Assembly: GCA_004335835.1 (NCBI GenBank)
Contig: RWJK01001545.1
Location: forward strand, 1 to 64,000
Length of the DNA: 64,000 nt
Direction of reading: 5' to 3'
From: Scenedesmus sp. ARA3
Lineage: Eukaryota > Chlorophyta > Chlorophyceae > Sphaeropleales > Scenedesmaceae
In this document: in pieces, positions 35,939-47,387 of the stretch
Layout: every line of letters begins with the position of its first letter
Numbering within the stretch: the stretch's first letter is position 1
Notes under the pieces: model-generated
Databases searched by the model: none
What the model was told of the DNA's origin: nothing
What the model saw: the letters and a program-made list of their open reading frames with translations, nothing else
Translations under genes and position numbers: made by a program

Positions 35939-37225
35939 CTACTCTCCAATGTAGCTAGGCGTGCGCTTTTCCGCAAACGCCTTCAGCCCTTCAAGCCTGT
36001 CGCGCGTGGGGATGAGCTGCGCGTAGAGGTACTCCTCCAGCTTGAGCCCAGTGGCCAGGTCCACCTCCACGCCCTGGTTGATGGCGGCCTTGGCGGCACG
36101 CAGTGACAGCGGCGCACTCTGCACAGCCACATCGCACAAGTGCAGATCAAATGAACAGCCCGCAAGCGACTGGCCTGATCGATCGCCTGGTGCTGATATG
36201 CGTCAGGGTGCCAGATGAGGCACATTAGAGTGTGAGGTGTGATGTATACATAAGCATACGTGATGTACAAGCTGCAGCGCAAAGACAACGCGTACGGCTG
36301 CTGGAGACCAGCAACTTGCACGGCTGCTCACAGTGGTAGTCGTTGCTGCTACTCAGCTGCCTCAGCTGCAGTCCAAAGCATGACTGTGACTGCCCCACCT
36401 ATCACGGACACAGGCTGCTGCCTGACTATCCCATGCATTTACTGCCGGCGTGCCCACACACAACAGCTACTGGCACCTCTTTGCGCATCTGCAGCAGCTG
36501 TGCAGCTGCCCACCTGAGCGATGTCTCGCGCCAGCTCCAGCGCGCGCTCCATGGCCTTGCCCTCCTCCACGCAGTGGTCCACCAGGCCCAGCTGCAGCGC
36601 CTCGCTGCCGCACACACGCCGGGCACTGAAGATCAGCTCCTGCACACCACACAGCACAGTGGCAGTTGATGTAATTGGCCTCGCTGAAGTGTGTTCAGCA
36701 GGCAGCTGCGAGCCAGCAGTCTAGCTACAAGCCCAGGCTATATGCGCACGGGTCACAGTTCAAAAGAGCTCTTGGGGGAAATGGCACCAACAACAGCACT
36801 GCCGACATCACTAGCAGCCCATCATGCAACAGTCGGCTGTTGTTGCACTTGACGCCCTCGAACTGCAAATCGGCTGCTTGAACAACAGAACCACGGTTCA
36901 GCACAGGCATTGCCCTTGTGCACCCAAGCCCCTTATCAGCCACGTGCGTTCACCTTGGCCCTGGACAGCCCCACCAGGCGTGGCAGGCGCTGCGTGCCGC
37001 CGGCCCCCGGCATGATGCCCAGGCGCGCCTCAGGGAAGGCCAGCTGCGCGCGCGTGTCAGCCACGCGCAGGTCACACGCCAGCGCCAGCTCAGCGCCGCC
37101 GCCAAAGGCGAAGCCCTCCAGCACCGCCACCGTGGGCATGGGCAGCCCAGCCAGCTCAGCGAAGCTGCGGCGCAGCCCGCTCACAAACTCTGCCGTCTCA
37201 GCCTGCGTCATGGTGGCGCGCTCCT

Positions 37226-37273
<48 letters not shown>

Positions 37274-38126
37274 ACCCGTGCAGCACCACCACCATAAGCA
37301 GCAGCCATTGAACTAGGCACGGCAGCTGCAAGTAGCTGTCATCCACTAGCAGTACGCTACACGAGTACCAGCATCACAAACAGTGCGTGTATGAATTTAC
37401 GCAAGCATACATCACGAGGCAGCCAGCAAGCCCGCGCTTGTGCCAGCAGCACTGCAGCACTGCGCACTGCTGGCCTCTGCTGCCAGTGCCTGCCGGGCGC
37501 ACCTTGAGGTCTGCGCCTGCTGAGAAGGTGCCTGGGCAGCTGCTGCGCAGCACCACCACGCGCGTGGTGCGCTCCTGGCGCAGCGTGTTGATGGCCTCCT
37601 GCAGCTCACGCAGCAGCTGCCGCCCGATGGCATTCTTGGCGGCGCTGCGCGTGAGGCTGACCACGCTGATGCCCTCATTGGGGGAGGACAGCGGCTCGAC
37701 CTGCACCTGCAGCAGCAGCAGCAGCAGTAACAGCGGCAATCACAGAGGCACCAGCAGCTGTTGCCAGCCGCTCTCCCACGATTCTACACAACCTTGGCCA
37801 CTGCATGGCAATGTGGCTGCTTTGCAGGTCAGCACCAGGATAACAAAACTAACCTCCATGTACACTAGTCACAAACATGCTGCTGCGTGCCATGTCAGAA
37901 GTACACCCAACAGTTGTGCAGCTGCAGCACCCCCGCACTGGCTGGCTGCAGTGGCTGCCGCAGATGTGCTTCCCCTCTCACTCACTTGCAGCTCAGCGGT
38001 AGACAGTTGCCGCTGGACAGTCCAAAGAGCACCCTGTTTGGCTGTCAAGCACCGCTGCAAAGGAATTGCTGCATGTGCTAGCTGCAAGAGGGGTGTGCCC
38101 GCATACAGAGCTGCTGCTTGCAGCAT
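35939..38126 (-). CDS. Mitochondrial enoyl-CoA hydratase / methylglutaconyl-CoA hydratase (AUH type)
   Basis: Five exons (38126-37986, 37706-37503, 37223-36954, 36639-36514, 36118-35939), all phase 0, give about 306 residues. The first 47 residues ([20 protein letters not shown], ending RQLSTAELQ) look like a mitochondrial presequence with a cleavage-type RQLST. The crotonase core follows: [21 protein letters not shown] (oxyanion loop), [12 protein letters not shown] with the first catalytic Glu near 160, [20 protein letters not shown] with the second near 180, and a terminal [18 protein letters not shown]. This is the AUH branch, which hydrates 3-methylglutaconyl-CoA in leucine breakdown and can act as an enoyl-CoA hydratase. 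The exact substrate cannot be read from sequence. The third exon is preceded by a (CTG)n tract running into its 3' splice site. Confidence 0.9.
37226..37271 (+). repeat. CAG microsatellite at an AUH 3' splice site
   Basis: About fifteen CAG units on the plus strand. On the gene strand this is a (CTG)n array whose last unit supplies the CAG acceptor of the exon beginning at 37223. Confidence 0.9.
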
Positions 38127-38939
38127 TGCTTGACGAGTTGTGTTGGGCTGATCCTACGAAGAGATAGTGGTGCTCGCAGCCTATGTGCGCAGAGGCTTGA
38201 AATTGGCAGGGCCTTTGCGTTTTAAGAAGGCATAAGCAAGTGGCAATATCTGCGACAGGGCACAGAAACAGGTTACACAACAGTCAGCCAGCAGCAATGG
38301 CAGCAGCAGCAGCAGGAGCAGGAGCAGGAGCAGGAGCAGCATTGCACCGACCATCTCACATGACAGCAATATGACATCAGGTGAATCCTGGTGCAAAAGA
38401 ACATCGAGTGCACTATGAGACATGCTGGCTGTTTGCACGCCCAGGACGTTTCAGCCTCCCAGTTCTGGTACTCAACTACTCCAACTAGCATGACCACAAT
38501 GCCTGCGATATAGCGAAGCGTCCCGGGCGGATCCACGGCCAGCAGATTACGCATTAGTGGTTACTACGAGACACAGAGCATCCAGTCCGCGCAGATCAGA
38601 CTTCAGTAGCAGTTGTTCCACGACACGTCAGGTGACTATGCAGGGGCCTCGGCCAAAGTATTGCTGTGTTCATATGGATGACTGCTAAGGCTATCAACTG
38701 CTTAGCAACAAACAACGCGTTTGCTTGTAGCTTGCGTGGTCCAGTGCGTGGTTTGCGATGTGGTGTCTTGGGGTTTGAAAATGAGGACAGCTGCGTCTTG
38801 TTCAAGCTTTCGATACACAAATTAGCTGCACGCGTCTATTTGCATTTCCGTGTGGTAGTTCAGCGGCAGAGGAGCGGCGGAGTGTACCCTGACTCCGGTC
38901 AGCAGATGTTCAGTCTGTGCATCAGGGCTGTGACAAGGG
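38127..38939. promoter_or_regulatory. Divergent intergenic region, AUH / coiled-coil RING gene
   Basis: 813 bp between two outward-facing start codons, so both promoters must lie here. It contains a CAG/CAGGAG-rich stretch near 38297-38340. No coding sequence is recognised; a 113-codon plus-strand frame overlaps the RING gene start in another frame. Confidence 0.45.
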
Positions 38940-41900
38940 ATGGCGTACTCTACAGCGCAGTTGCAGGCCAAAGTATCCACCTTAACCAGAGATCTGGATT
39001 CTACTAAATCACAGCTGGCAGCGGTACAGGTAATGCTTTGCTTGCTGCACCGTCGCCCCAACTCCAGTGAAAAGATGTTGCAAGCAGTATGACAGTATGT
39101 GCACAGCCCTGTTGTAACACCTGTGTGTTGTTGCAGAGGAACTACACTACTGTCAGCAAGCTGTTACATCAGCGCCTGCAGCTGCTGGAGGAGGCTTCAC
39201 AACAACTAGTGGCCGAGCGCTCTCATGTGGCGGAGTGCCAGAGCCAGCTGGAAGTCACCATCACCCGTGCAGAAAAAGCAGAGCAGCAATTGCAGCATGG
39301 AGTGCATCTGCCAGACCAGCTGCAGCAGCTGCAACAGCAAGTTGATAAACTCAGGGGTGCCAGGGAGGAAGAGTACCAGCAGCGCGTGGCCTTGCAGGAG
39401 CAGCTTGGCAGGTACTGCCACCGCTTGGCAGCACCATATCAGACCACCTGGCTTGCTGTACTCAGCTGGTGTGACTTTGTGCATGCACTTGCTGCAACAT
39501 CGAGCAGGCTGTAGTTTATGCTAGTTGCTTGGCCTGACATGCTGCCATTGCACCTGGCGTGGCGTGTGTTGCTCCTGTAGCCTGAAGCAGGAGCTGTATG
39601 CAGCTGCCAACAACAAGAAGGAGCTGGCAGACCAGCTGCAGGAGCAGTGCAGCCTGAATCATACAGCCAACAGCACCATCACCAAACTGCGGCAGCAGCT
39701 TGATGAGCAGAGCATGTAAGCACTCGGCTCCGTCAGCAAGCAGCCCCAAACAGCTCAGGCTGGACTCAGCTGCTGCTTACGCTCTGAATGTTATCAATCA
39801 CCATACAATATTGTGTGCCAGCTGTGCTACATTGAACACCTGCTCTGACACTGCCATTGGTGCTTGCTGCAGGGAGGGCCGAGCAGCCACCAGCCAGCTG
39901 CATGCACTGCGTGATGTGCTGGCGCGCAGTAGCGCTCAGCAGCAGGACATGGAGAAGCAGCTCTCAGCACTCAAAGCACGCGCCAAGGCAGCAGAAGAAG
40001 AAGCAGAGGCCAGTCAGGCCCGTTGCAAACAGCTGCAGCAAGAGCTCACCAATGCCAAGGGTGGCCAGGCCAACAACGCGCTCAGGCTGCTAGATCTGCA
40101 GACCAGCCAGCAGCTGCTGGATGAGAAGCTCACCAGGACCAGCAGTGCACTGGCGCAGGAGCAGGCAGCAAGGGCAGAGGCAGACAAGCAGGTGGGCTGC
40201 CACACCTGAGCAGCTCTGCTGCGTTGGGTGGCTTGCTTAGCAACATGCTGTTGGCAGCAGGCGCGGAGCACAGCGCTGCCAAGCAACTGGCACAGTGAGA
40301 CGGCGTGCCGCATGCTTTGCTTCAAGCAGCGCCTTACCAACATGACCGCTAGGCTGCAAGCCCTCTTGACGTTCATTAGCATGTCTCATCCCAACTTTTG
40401 TACTGGATACACCTGCAGGTTCTGGCCCTAAGAACAGACTTGGTCAACATGCTGCACAGAGCAGAGGCAGCAGAAGCAGCAGCCACTGCAGCTGCAGTGT
40501 CCGCTAGCCAGGCAGAGCACAGAGCAAGTGAGGCACGAGCGGCGCAGCTTGCTGCTGAAGAGGCGCACAAGACAGCAGACGCAGCAACCAAGCTCATCAC
40601 GCAGCGGCTCACAGGTGAGCCCGGCTGCAAGCTCAGAATGTGGTGCTTGGTGGACGTGCTGTGCACCACTGTTTGTCGAACACCACCACTATGCTTGGAA
40701 ACACCCGGTAGTGTCACTGCAGTACTCCCCAGCATTAGGTTGCAGTAGTGGCACAGCCACATGTAGTAAAGCAACCACCAGCTGCTGCTTACAAACTGTG
40801 CATCATCTGCTGTGCTGCAACAGAGGCGCAACACCAGGCAGCCGAAGAGAGAGCCATTGCTGAGGCGACGCAGCACGAGCTGCAGCAGCAGCTAGCAGAC
40901 AAGGATACGGCCTTGCAGCAGCAGCGCCAGCACGAGCAGAGTTGGCGCTTCAGGCAGCTGGAAGCCAGCACACGTGCCCTCGCCACCCTGGAGCACTTGC
41001 AGGGAAGGGTGGACGCTCTGGATGCTGCTGCCACCTCCTATGCAACAGCAGTGCAGCAACAGCATGACAGCCAGCACAGCGAGCTAGAGGGGCAGATGTC
41101 CAGGCTGACTGCGTGGGAGGCAACAGCAGAAGAGCTCTCTGGGATGGGCAGCCGCATCAACACAGCTCTTGTACACATGGCACAGCAGTGGGTGGCCAAG
41201 CAGCAGAAATTGCGGTCGAGTGACAAGGGCATGCAGGTAAGCAGCCTGTGCACTGTGGCTGCTGAGACCATGCCTTTCCTGCCAACGCCATGCCATGCAG
41301 CACCTGAGAACCAACTAGGCATTGGCATAGTAAGCACGTGTGCTTAACAGGAAGCGTTCTCAACCGCTGGCTGGAACTGGGCCTTGCACTGCAGATGTTG
41401 CAGACGCAAGTGGCGCAGCTAGAGCAGCAGCTCTCTATGGCTGTCGTCATGGAGCGCAAGCTGCAGAGTGAGCTGGCAGATGTGCAGGCTGCGCGGGAGA
41501 AAGACCAGGCAGAAGCAGCCCATGAGGTAAGCTTCTACTGGCTGTGCATATACATGGCATAAGTGGCTTACTTGCAAGGTATATGCCAGTGAGTTGGTCC
41601 CTACTTTAGCATTTTTGCGGTGTGAATGAGGAGCACGTGCGCCTTAGAGCACAACCGTTTCAGGGATTCGGTCCGATGTCCGATACAGCAACTGCCGTGC
41701 GGATTCACACTCGTGTGCCCTGCATTTAGTGGATGCGGTATGGTGAACAGGCAGTACACATGTTGTCTGTCTGCTGAATATAACTGTGTTGCGCATTTTA
41801 TCTTGCAGGTGCAACAGTCTGCAGCTGCTGTTGCAGCAGCTGAGGCAGCAGCCAGTGCTGCACAGAGCGCAGCCGCGCAGCAGCAGGCTGAATTTGCGCA

Positions 41901-42708
41901 GCTGGAAACCAGGGTAGCAGCTGCTGAGTCAGAGAGCACCAGCCTCAGGCTTCAGCTAGCAGCCAAAGCTGGCGAGGTGGCAAGCATGAGTGGCAATGTG
42001 AAAAGCGCATCACGCAAGTTGCAGCGGCTAGCAGCAGCTGCCAGCGACATGGTGGGCATGCTGGAGCGCATGGGTGGCCTGCAGCCGCATGATGTTGCAG
42101 CGCTGCTGGCACAGCTGGTCATGGTGATGGGGGGCAGCCGGCCGTCCACTGCATGCACGCCATCACGGCCTGGCACGCCAGCAGCTGGCACAGCAACTGG
42201 CAGCAGCACGGCCAGCAGTGACGCAAGCAGTGGAGTGCAGCTGGTGGCTGACAGCAGCGGCAGCAAGCAGCTGCTGGACAATATGGGGTGTCTGCAGCAG
42301 CAGATGCAGGTCCTAGTGGCAGCAACGCAGCAGCTGGCACAAGGTTCGGAGTACCACAAGCTGCTGGAGAGCTGGAAGGAGGTGTCCAGTGTTGCAGACA
42401 AGCTGCTGCATGTTGAAGAGTCCCTGGCCAGCAACTACACATGCCTGGTGTGCATGAAGGTGTTTGACCATCCTGTGTCAGCTGTACCATGCGGCCACAA
42501 CTACTGCAGGGGCTGCTATGTTGGGACCTTGGGAAGCAAGTGCAGGGAGTGCTCTGGCACTCAGGCAGGCAGCTGCATACCTGCACCTGCTCTGGAGCAG
42601 CTGTGCGCAAAGTTTGAGTACAGGTTGCTGACTTTGCAGGGGTTGCAGGGGCTTGTACAGAGGCAGACACATGGAGTTCACGCAACAACTGAGCGCGTCA
42701 AGGCATGA
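38940..42708 (+). CDS. Coiled-coil protein with C-terminal C3HC4 RING finger
   Basis: Eight exons (38940-39029, 39137-39411, 39581-39715, 39873-40191, 40419-40614, 40824-41236, 41395-41526, 41809-42708) give about 819 residues. Residues 5 to roughly 620 are almost continuous heptad-like helix rich in Ala, Gln, Glu and Leu. A Ser/Thr/Pro-rich linker follows (SRPSTACTPSRPGTPAAGT). Another short helix precedes a RING at about 732-768: CLVCMKVF, VPCGHNYCRGC and CRECSG supply all eight ligands in C3HC4 order. The start is the first ATG after an in-frame TGA three codons upstream. RING plus long coiled coil suggests an oligomeric E3 ubiquitin ligase; the reversed order relative to TRIM proteins (RING last) is notable. 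Substrate and location are unknown. Confidence 0.88.
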
Positions 42709-42852
42709 CACAGTACGTACATAACTTGTGCATGGTGCCTTCCTGCGCTTATGGTGCCATCTGGTGTGCATTTGTGATGTATTTGGAACTCGGGTGGCGG
42801 TCGTTGTGCAGAATGGCCTTGGAGTAACAGAGCACCCACTACTAGTAGTACG

Positions 42853-42857
42853 TGTAA
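42853..42857 (+). terminator. Putative TGTAA polyadenylation signal of the RING gene
   Basis: TGTAA, the usual polyadenylation signal of chlorophycean algae, lies 145 nt after the stop codon of the coiled-coil RING gene. Cleavage would be expected shortly after it. Confidence 0.4.
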
Positions 42858-43436
42858 AGGTTTCTTGAGATGCTTGATTGGGAATTGTGACTGGTCAAGT
42901 AGCTCCAGGCTGTAAGCTCGTCAAAAACCAGATGCAGCTGCCACCTGCTGCCTGCAAGTTGTGGCCACCCCGCGCAAATGCACTGAATGCATGTAGAGCC
43001 GGCATCATAAACTCAAGCTATGGACAGTCGTAAGTACACAGCACAACAAGCACCTTTGATTAAAAACCGCCCAACTCAGTTTAACCACTCTGCACCAGAG
43101 TCACCTGATCCTAACAACTGACAGGACTGACAGAGAAGCTGCATAATCAGGGCTCCAAAGTATGTCAGAATGGCTGAATACAGCATCTGCCACCTTATTC
43201 GGCGCTCATACGCCTTGCGAGTACAGCAGCTTGATATAACGCACTGCACAATGTACTGACGTGCCATGCCAAAGTTCAGGAGACGGGTGTACTGTCTGTT
43301 AGGTGCTACTGTCGCCCCATGGCACATAGTGCCACACATGACCACCTGTGTCGTTGACGCTCCTGGTGCACAGTCCTGATCCTGATCATGTGGCCGTGAG
43401 GAAGTTCAAGCACAGCATGCGCATTGGACTTGCTGT

Positions 43437-43475
43437 CCGTACCGTGCCGTACCGTGCCGTACCGTGCCGTACCGT
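43437..43475. repeat. 10-bp tandem repeat ACCGTGCCGT
   Basis: Three complete copies of ACCGTGCCGT plus partial copies at both ends, in the convergent intergenic region. No function is apparent. Confidence 0.9.
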
Positions 43476-44086
43476 TACACAAACATTCGGGATGAAATGT
43501 TTCAATGACGTGCAACTTCATTGATGCCACAGCATGCTGCAGCGCTAGACAGGATACCGTGGTGGAGTTCCCTTGTGGATTTTATTGTTGCAGAAGGTAT
43601 CACTCAGGGTGCAGGCACCGCCCATCAGCGATCCAAATGAGGCCTTATGGTTACGGAAGTGCTGTCCGGTGCATCAGCACAGCATAACACCATGCGGCCA
43701 GATGGGCAAGCCAGTCTCAGTAGTTACACAGCCTGAGAAAACCGTTGGACGCCCCTTGCCAGCCTGCTCTGGCTGTATTCCCACTATGTGCCATGCACGA
43801 CACCTCACCCTTGAAAAACCACACACAACCAAACAATCTGAATGGTATGGCTGACCTAGCTACAAATAAGGCAATGTTGATAACAAGAAATTGTTTTTGC
43901 CCTTCAGCAAGATGATGAAATGTTGCAATGTTCCTGCACAAGATTTCTGGAAAATAGATAGAATCACACAGACATGCCTCACAATGTACATCAACAAGCT
44001 ACCGAATGATCAAGCTGGCACATTGGCAGTGCCACCTGACAGCTGTCAATGCCGTTCCCAGGTAAATCTCACTCCATGCAGACTTC

Positions 44087-47000
44087 TTACACACGCTTCA
44101 GGGTGCGGCGCCTGTGCGCCCTGCGCCTGTAGGGTGAGTGCACATACTTGTTGTGCTGGGTGATGGTTGCGGCAATGATGGGGTCCCTGTATGAGCCTTC
44201 TGAAGACGATGATGCGTAGTGAATGGCCTGCACGTCCCAGCTTGCCAGCGACCACAGGTACAGCCCATCAACGCGATAACGACTGCCACCACCATCCATC
44301 AGCCAGCGAGAGGTCTGTCACAGCAGGAGAAGGCAGCAGACGATGCGTGTTATGAGCCGTCGATTATGACGCAATCATTTGTATCTGGACAGATGCAGTT
44401 GCACAGAAGCCTGCGTATGCTCACACAGACACACTGCATTCAATGTTTGTGGCGACTTTGCCACACAAGCAACATAGACCCGAGCGCACACGTACCTCCT
44501 TGTAGAACCTCCTGCGCCAGTCGCGCACTTCAATGTGCTTGTCCTCAGGGGCTGTGGTGTTCCACGGATCTGTGTTCAGGCACAACGATCCGCAATGCAT
44601 GGACGTCAGGACATGGCACTCTACCATTCAAAAGCGGTGCTGCACATGCAGGTGGCCAGGGATTGCTGCTGGCTGTCATGGCTGAGCCGAGTGCAAATAA
44701 CAGCAGGCAACTGCAGCTTGTACCAGAGGTTCGAAGCCCTGCCACAGATTGCTGGTTATGACATGGCACAGGCGGCTGCCACAGGCAAACAGGCGTGTTG
44801 CTAAAACATACACGAAACTCACCGATTGCAGGGCTGTACGAGCCCCAAATGCCAAAGAAGGGGAACTGGGCCGCCTCGGCCGCAGTCTTTGCAGGCACGC
44901 TGCCATTTTGATGAACTCCACCGCCCACTCCGTACTCAGAGAGGATCAGGGCCTGCACAAACACATTTTGCCATTGTTAGTCACATGTAACAACTGCACA
45001 ATCCTAAATCAACATACCCGACACAACAGCACTTGACAGAAGTCTCATGCAGGCACACCTTGCCCTGGTTGTGGATGAGGTCCTTGAGGTTTGGACCAAA
45101 CTGCTTGAGCTCTTCATCAAACTGCCAGATGGCATCTTCCAGGTCATCCAGCTTGAAAGCAGGCTTCAAGGCTGCAGCAAAAAACACAGGAACATGCACT
45201 GAGCAGCAGGCTGGACAAGCTGCGCAACATGAGTGCACAGTCTGATCGCATGCATATGGCACGCTAGCAGCCAAGCTTGGAGCTGCCCTGCTCCTCACCA
45301 GCATACGAGGAGATGCCGATCAGGTCAACCGTATTGTAAAGTTCAACAATGGCAGTCTTGTTGAATTGGCTGTTAACGGCCTTCATTGCTTCAGGCAGCA
45401 GGGTAAGGTACTGGGTTGGGTCGACCAGGTCCATCAAAACACCTGAGCGCAAACAGTTTGGTAGGTCAGCAGTCACAGGCCGCCAGCAGTGTTGAGGACA
45501 TTGGCCGGCTGACTCTTGTTGGTGTGTCACTGGCAAGCCATATGGTTCCTCATTCCTCTGCTGACATTTACACTGAGAGCCCCCAGCCCCTAACAATGCC
45601 CAGCACTCACATGCACATAGCTTGTTGAAGTTTGTGCTCACTGCAGCAGCCAAGCAGCGGCAGGTGAGACAGTAGGTTTATTAATGAATTCCTGGGAGCA
45701 TAAATTCATGTCACTGCTGGGTGATGTTCACAGGGGTAACCTATTCAATTCAGTTCAAAAAGCACTGCATCAGTAACCAGCTGCTGACCAGCTCGTGATG
45801 CTAGCACTCCTTGCTGCCCACCACTCACCTCCAACCTTGAGGTTAGGCATAAGCTGATCTGCATCATCGCGCAGTGTAACAATGTCATTCTTGAGGCGGC
45901 TCACAAGGCTGGTCCAGGAGCGTGGGTAACGCACAACGGTTGCCGACATCTCGCCTTGCATGGCCAACATGACCTGCAGGAAAGAAACCACAGCAGAGGA
46001 GCACGTCAACCTGCTGCAGAGCATGTGTGGATGGAGCTTGAGCTCACATACATCTGGACCTTGCAGGAAAAGAGTTCGCACATGTCAGGCACATGGCGCT
46101 GCCAACATCGGTGACCCAGCACAATACTGGCAACAAGCAAACACGTAAAGTTGCAGGATTCCTGCTCAGCCCACCTGGGTGTCGGGTGTGATGACGGCAT
46201 TCAAGGCCTGAGCAATCGGGCGTAGCATGACGTCATAGTATGAAAAATTACCATACTTGACAAGAGGGTCAAACACCAGTGCATTTCGCCAGCCACCTGC
46301 AAGAAAATGAGGCTGTGTTAAACATTGACAGGCAGGTGCGCAGGCGGCAAAGTGACTGCTACTCAGCACTAATGTGCCAGCCCTCCCTACAGCAGGTGCT
46401 GTTCACTCACCCATCTCCAGACCATCATCAAGGTGGGGTGTGATTGCGATGTCAAGGCCCAGCTCAACTGCCTTGGCCAGGCACCACTGCAAGCCAAAAC
46501 GGAACCGGTCGATGGCTAGCTTGTTGACCTTGGGGCAACCTGCAGGATGGCAAGCACACAAATGCATGCAGCAGTGAGCTGTAGCAGAGCTGCACAGCAG
46601 TCCTGAAGACTAGCCAGGCACACAGCATGATGTGGGCTGCCCAGCGTAAGAGTATTGTTCAGCAGACAGGTGCTATCCTGGTCTCACCTTCACCCCAACG
46701 AATCTTGTGACAGTAGTTGTCAACCGTGCCATCATAGTTGGCGTCAACCCAGTACATTGTCACCATGACTGCATGTAGGCGGAAACAGCTGTGTCAGCAC
46801 AGAGACTTGAGGAAGCTTGTTGGGGCAACTCAATAGCGACATAAAGCTACAGCCCATATACTTTTACAACCAGTTTAACCTCAGGTAGACAGTGTACGCT
46901 TAGATGCAAACATGCATGGTGTGAATCGTACCTGCTGCTAAGATTGCAGCACTCACAGTTGACGACCTTGGCTTGGAACTCATTGGCCTTGTAAACCATG

Positions 47001-47387
47001 TCAATACACTTGGAACTCCAGTCATCAGCTGCCTTCCCCTGCAGCATTAAAAAGCAGTCAGTAATTGACAGCAGCTGCTATCAAAGTACAAGGGCCCTGA
47101 GGAGTGTGTTGGATTGTCAGCGTCAACACAGCAGGGTTGCTGTTCACAGCAGAAGCCAGGTTGCTGAAGCTGCTTGCAGGACAAGGCAAACGCACCAGGT
47201 AGTTGACATCCCAGTCATTTTGGTACAGCAGTGGGACTGTGCTGCTGATTTCTGTGCCTGCGTAGCCACCGAGTGTAGGGAATGGTCCCTTGAAGCCAGT
47301 GAGGAAGGAGTCCTGAATATTAGCTGGGGCTGCCTGGACATGCTGCCCCAGCATCAGGGCAGCAAGAAGCACGAGCAGCGGCTTCAT
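44087..47387 (-). CDS. Secreted glycoside hydrolase-like protein (clan GH-A pattern)
   Basis: Eleven exons (47387-47196, 47038-46957, 46768-46688, 46539-46411, 46296-46175, 45973-45829, 45442-45299, 45171-45059, 44952-44823, 44569-44496, 44314-44087) give about 479 residues. A clear signal peptide starts MKPLLVLLAALMLGQHVQA. Segments alternate in the manner of a TIM barrel: VTMYWVDANYDG, GLDIAITPHLDDG, VMLAMQGEMSATVV (Glu near 210), TVDLIGISSYA, ALILSEYGVGGGV (Glu near 342), and VDGLYLWSLASWD. Glutamates at the ends of the presumed fourth and seventh strands are the acid/base and nucleophile positions of clan GH-A, so a retaining glycosidase is likely. The exact family and sugar are not clear to me. 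The C-terminus is strongly basic (YRRRAHRRRTLKRV), unusual for a secreted enzyme. The first donor site is the least certain junction. Confidence 0.75.

Larger units (their letters stand above)
42709..44086. other. Convergent intergenic region
   Basis: Two 3' ends face each other here: the RING gene from the left and the secreted hydrolase from the right. No gene is recognised. It contains a TGTAA element and a short 10-bp tandem repeat, listed separately. Confidence 0.45.

Noticed and set aside
43437..43475. CRISPR-like direct repeats
   Set aside because: The 10-bp units are contiguous with no spacers; this is a simple tandem repeat in a eukaryotic intergenic region.
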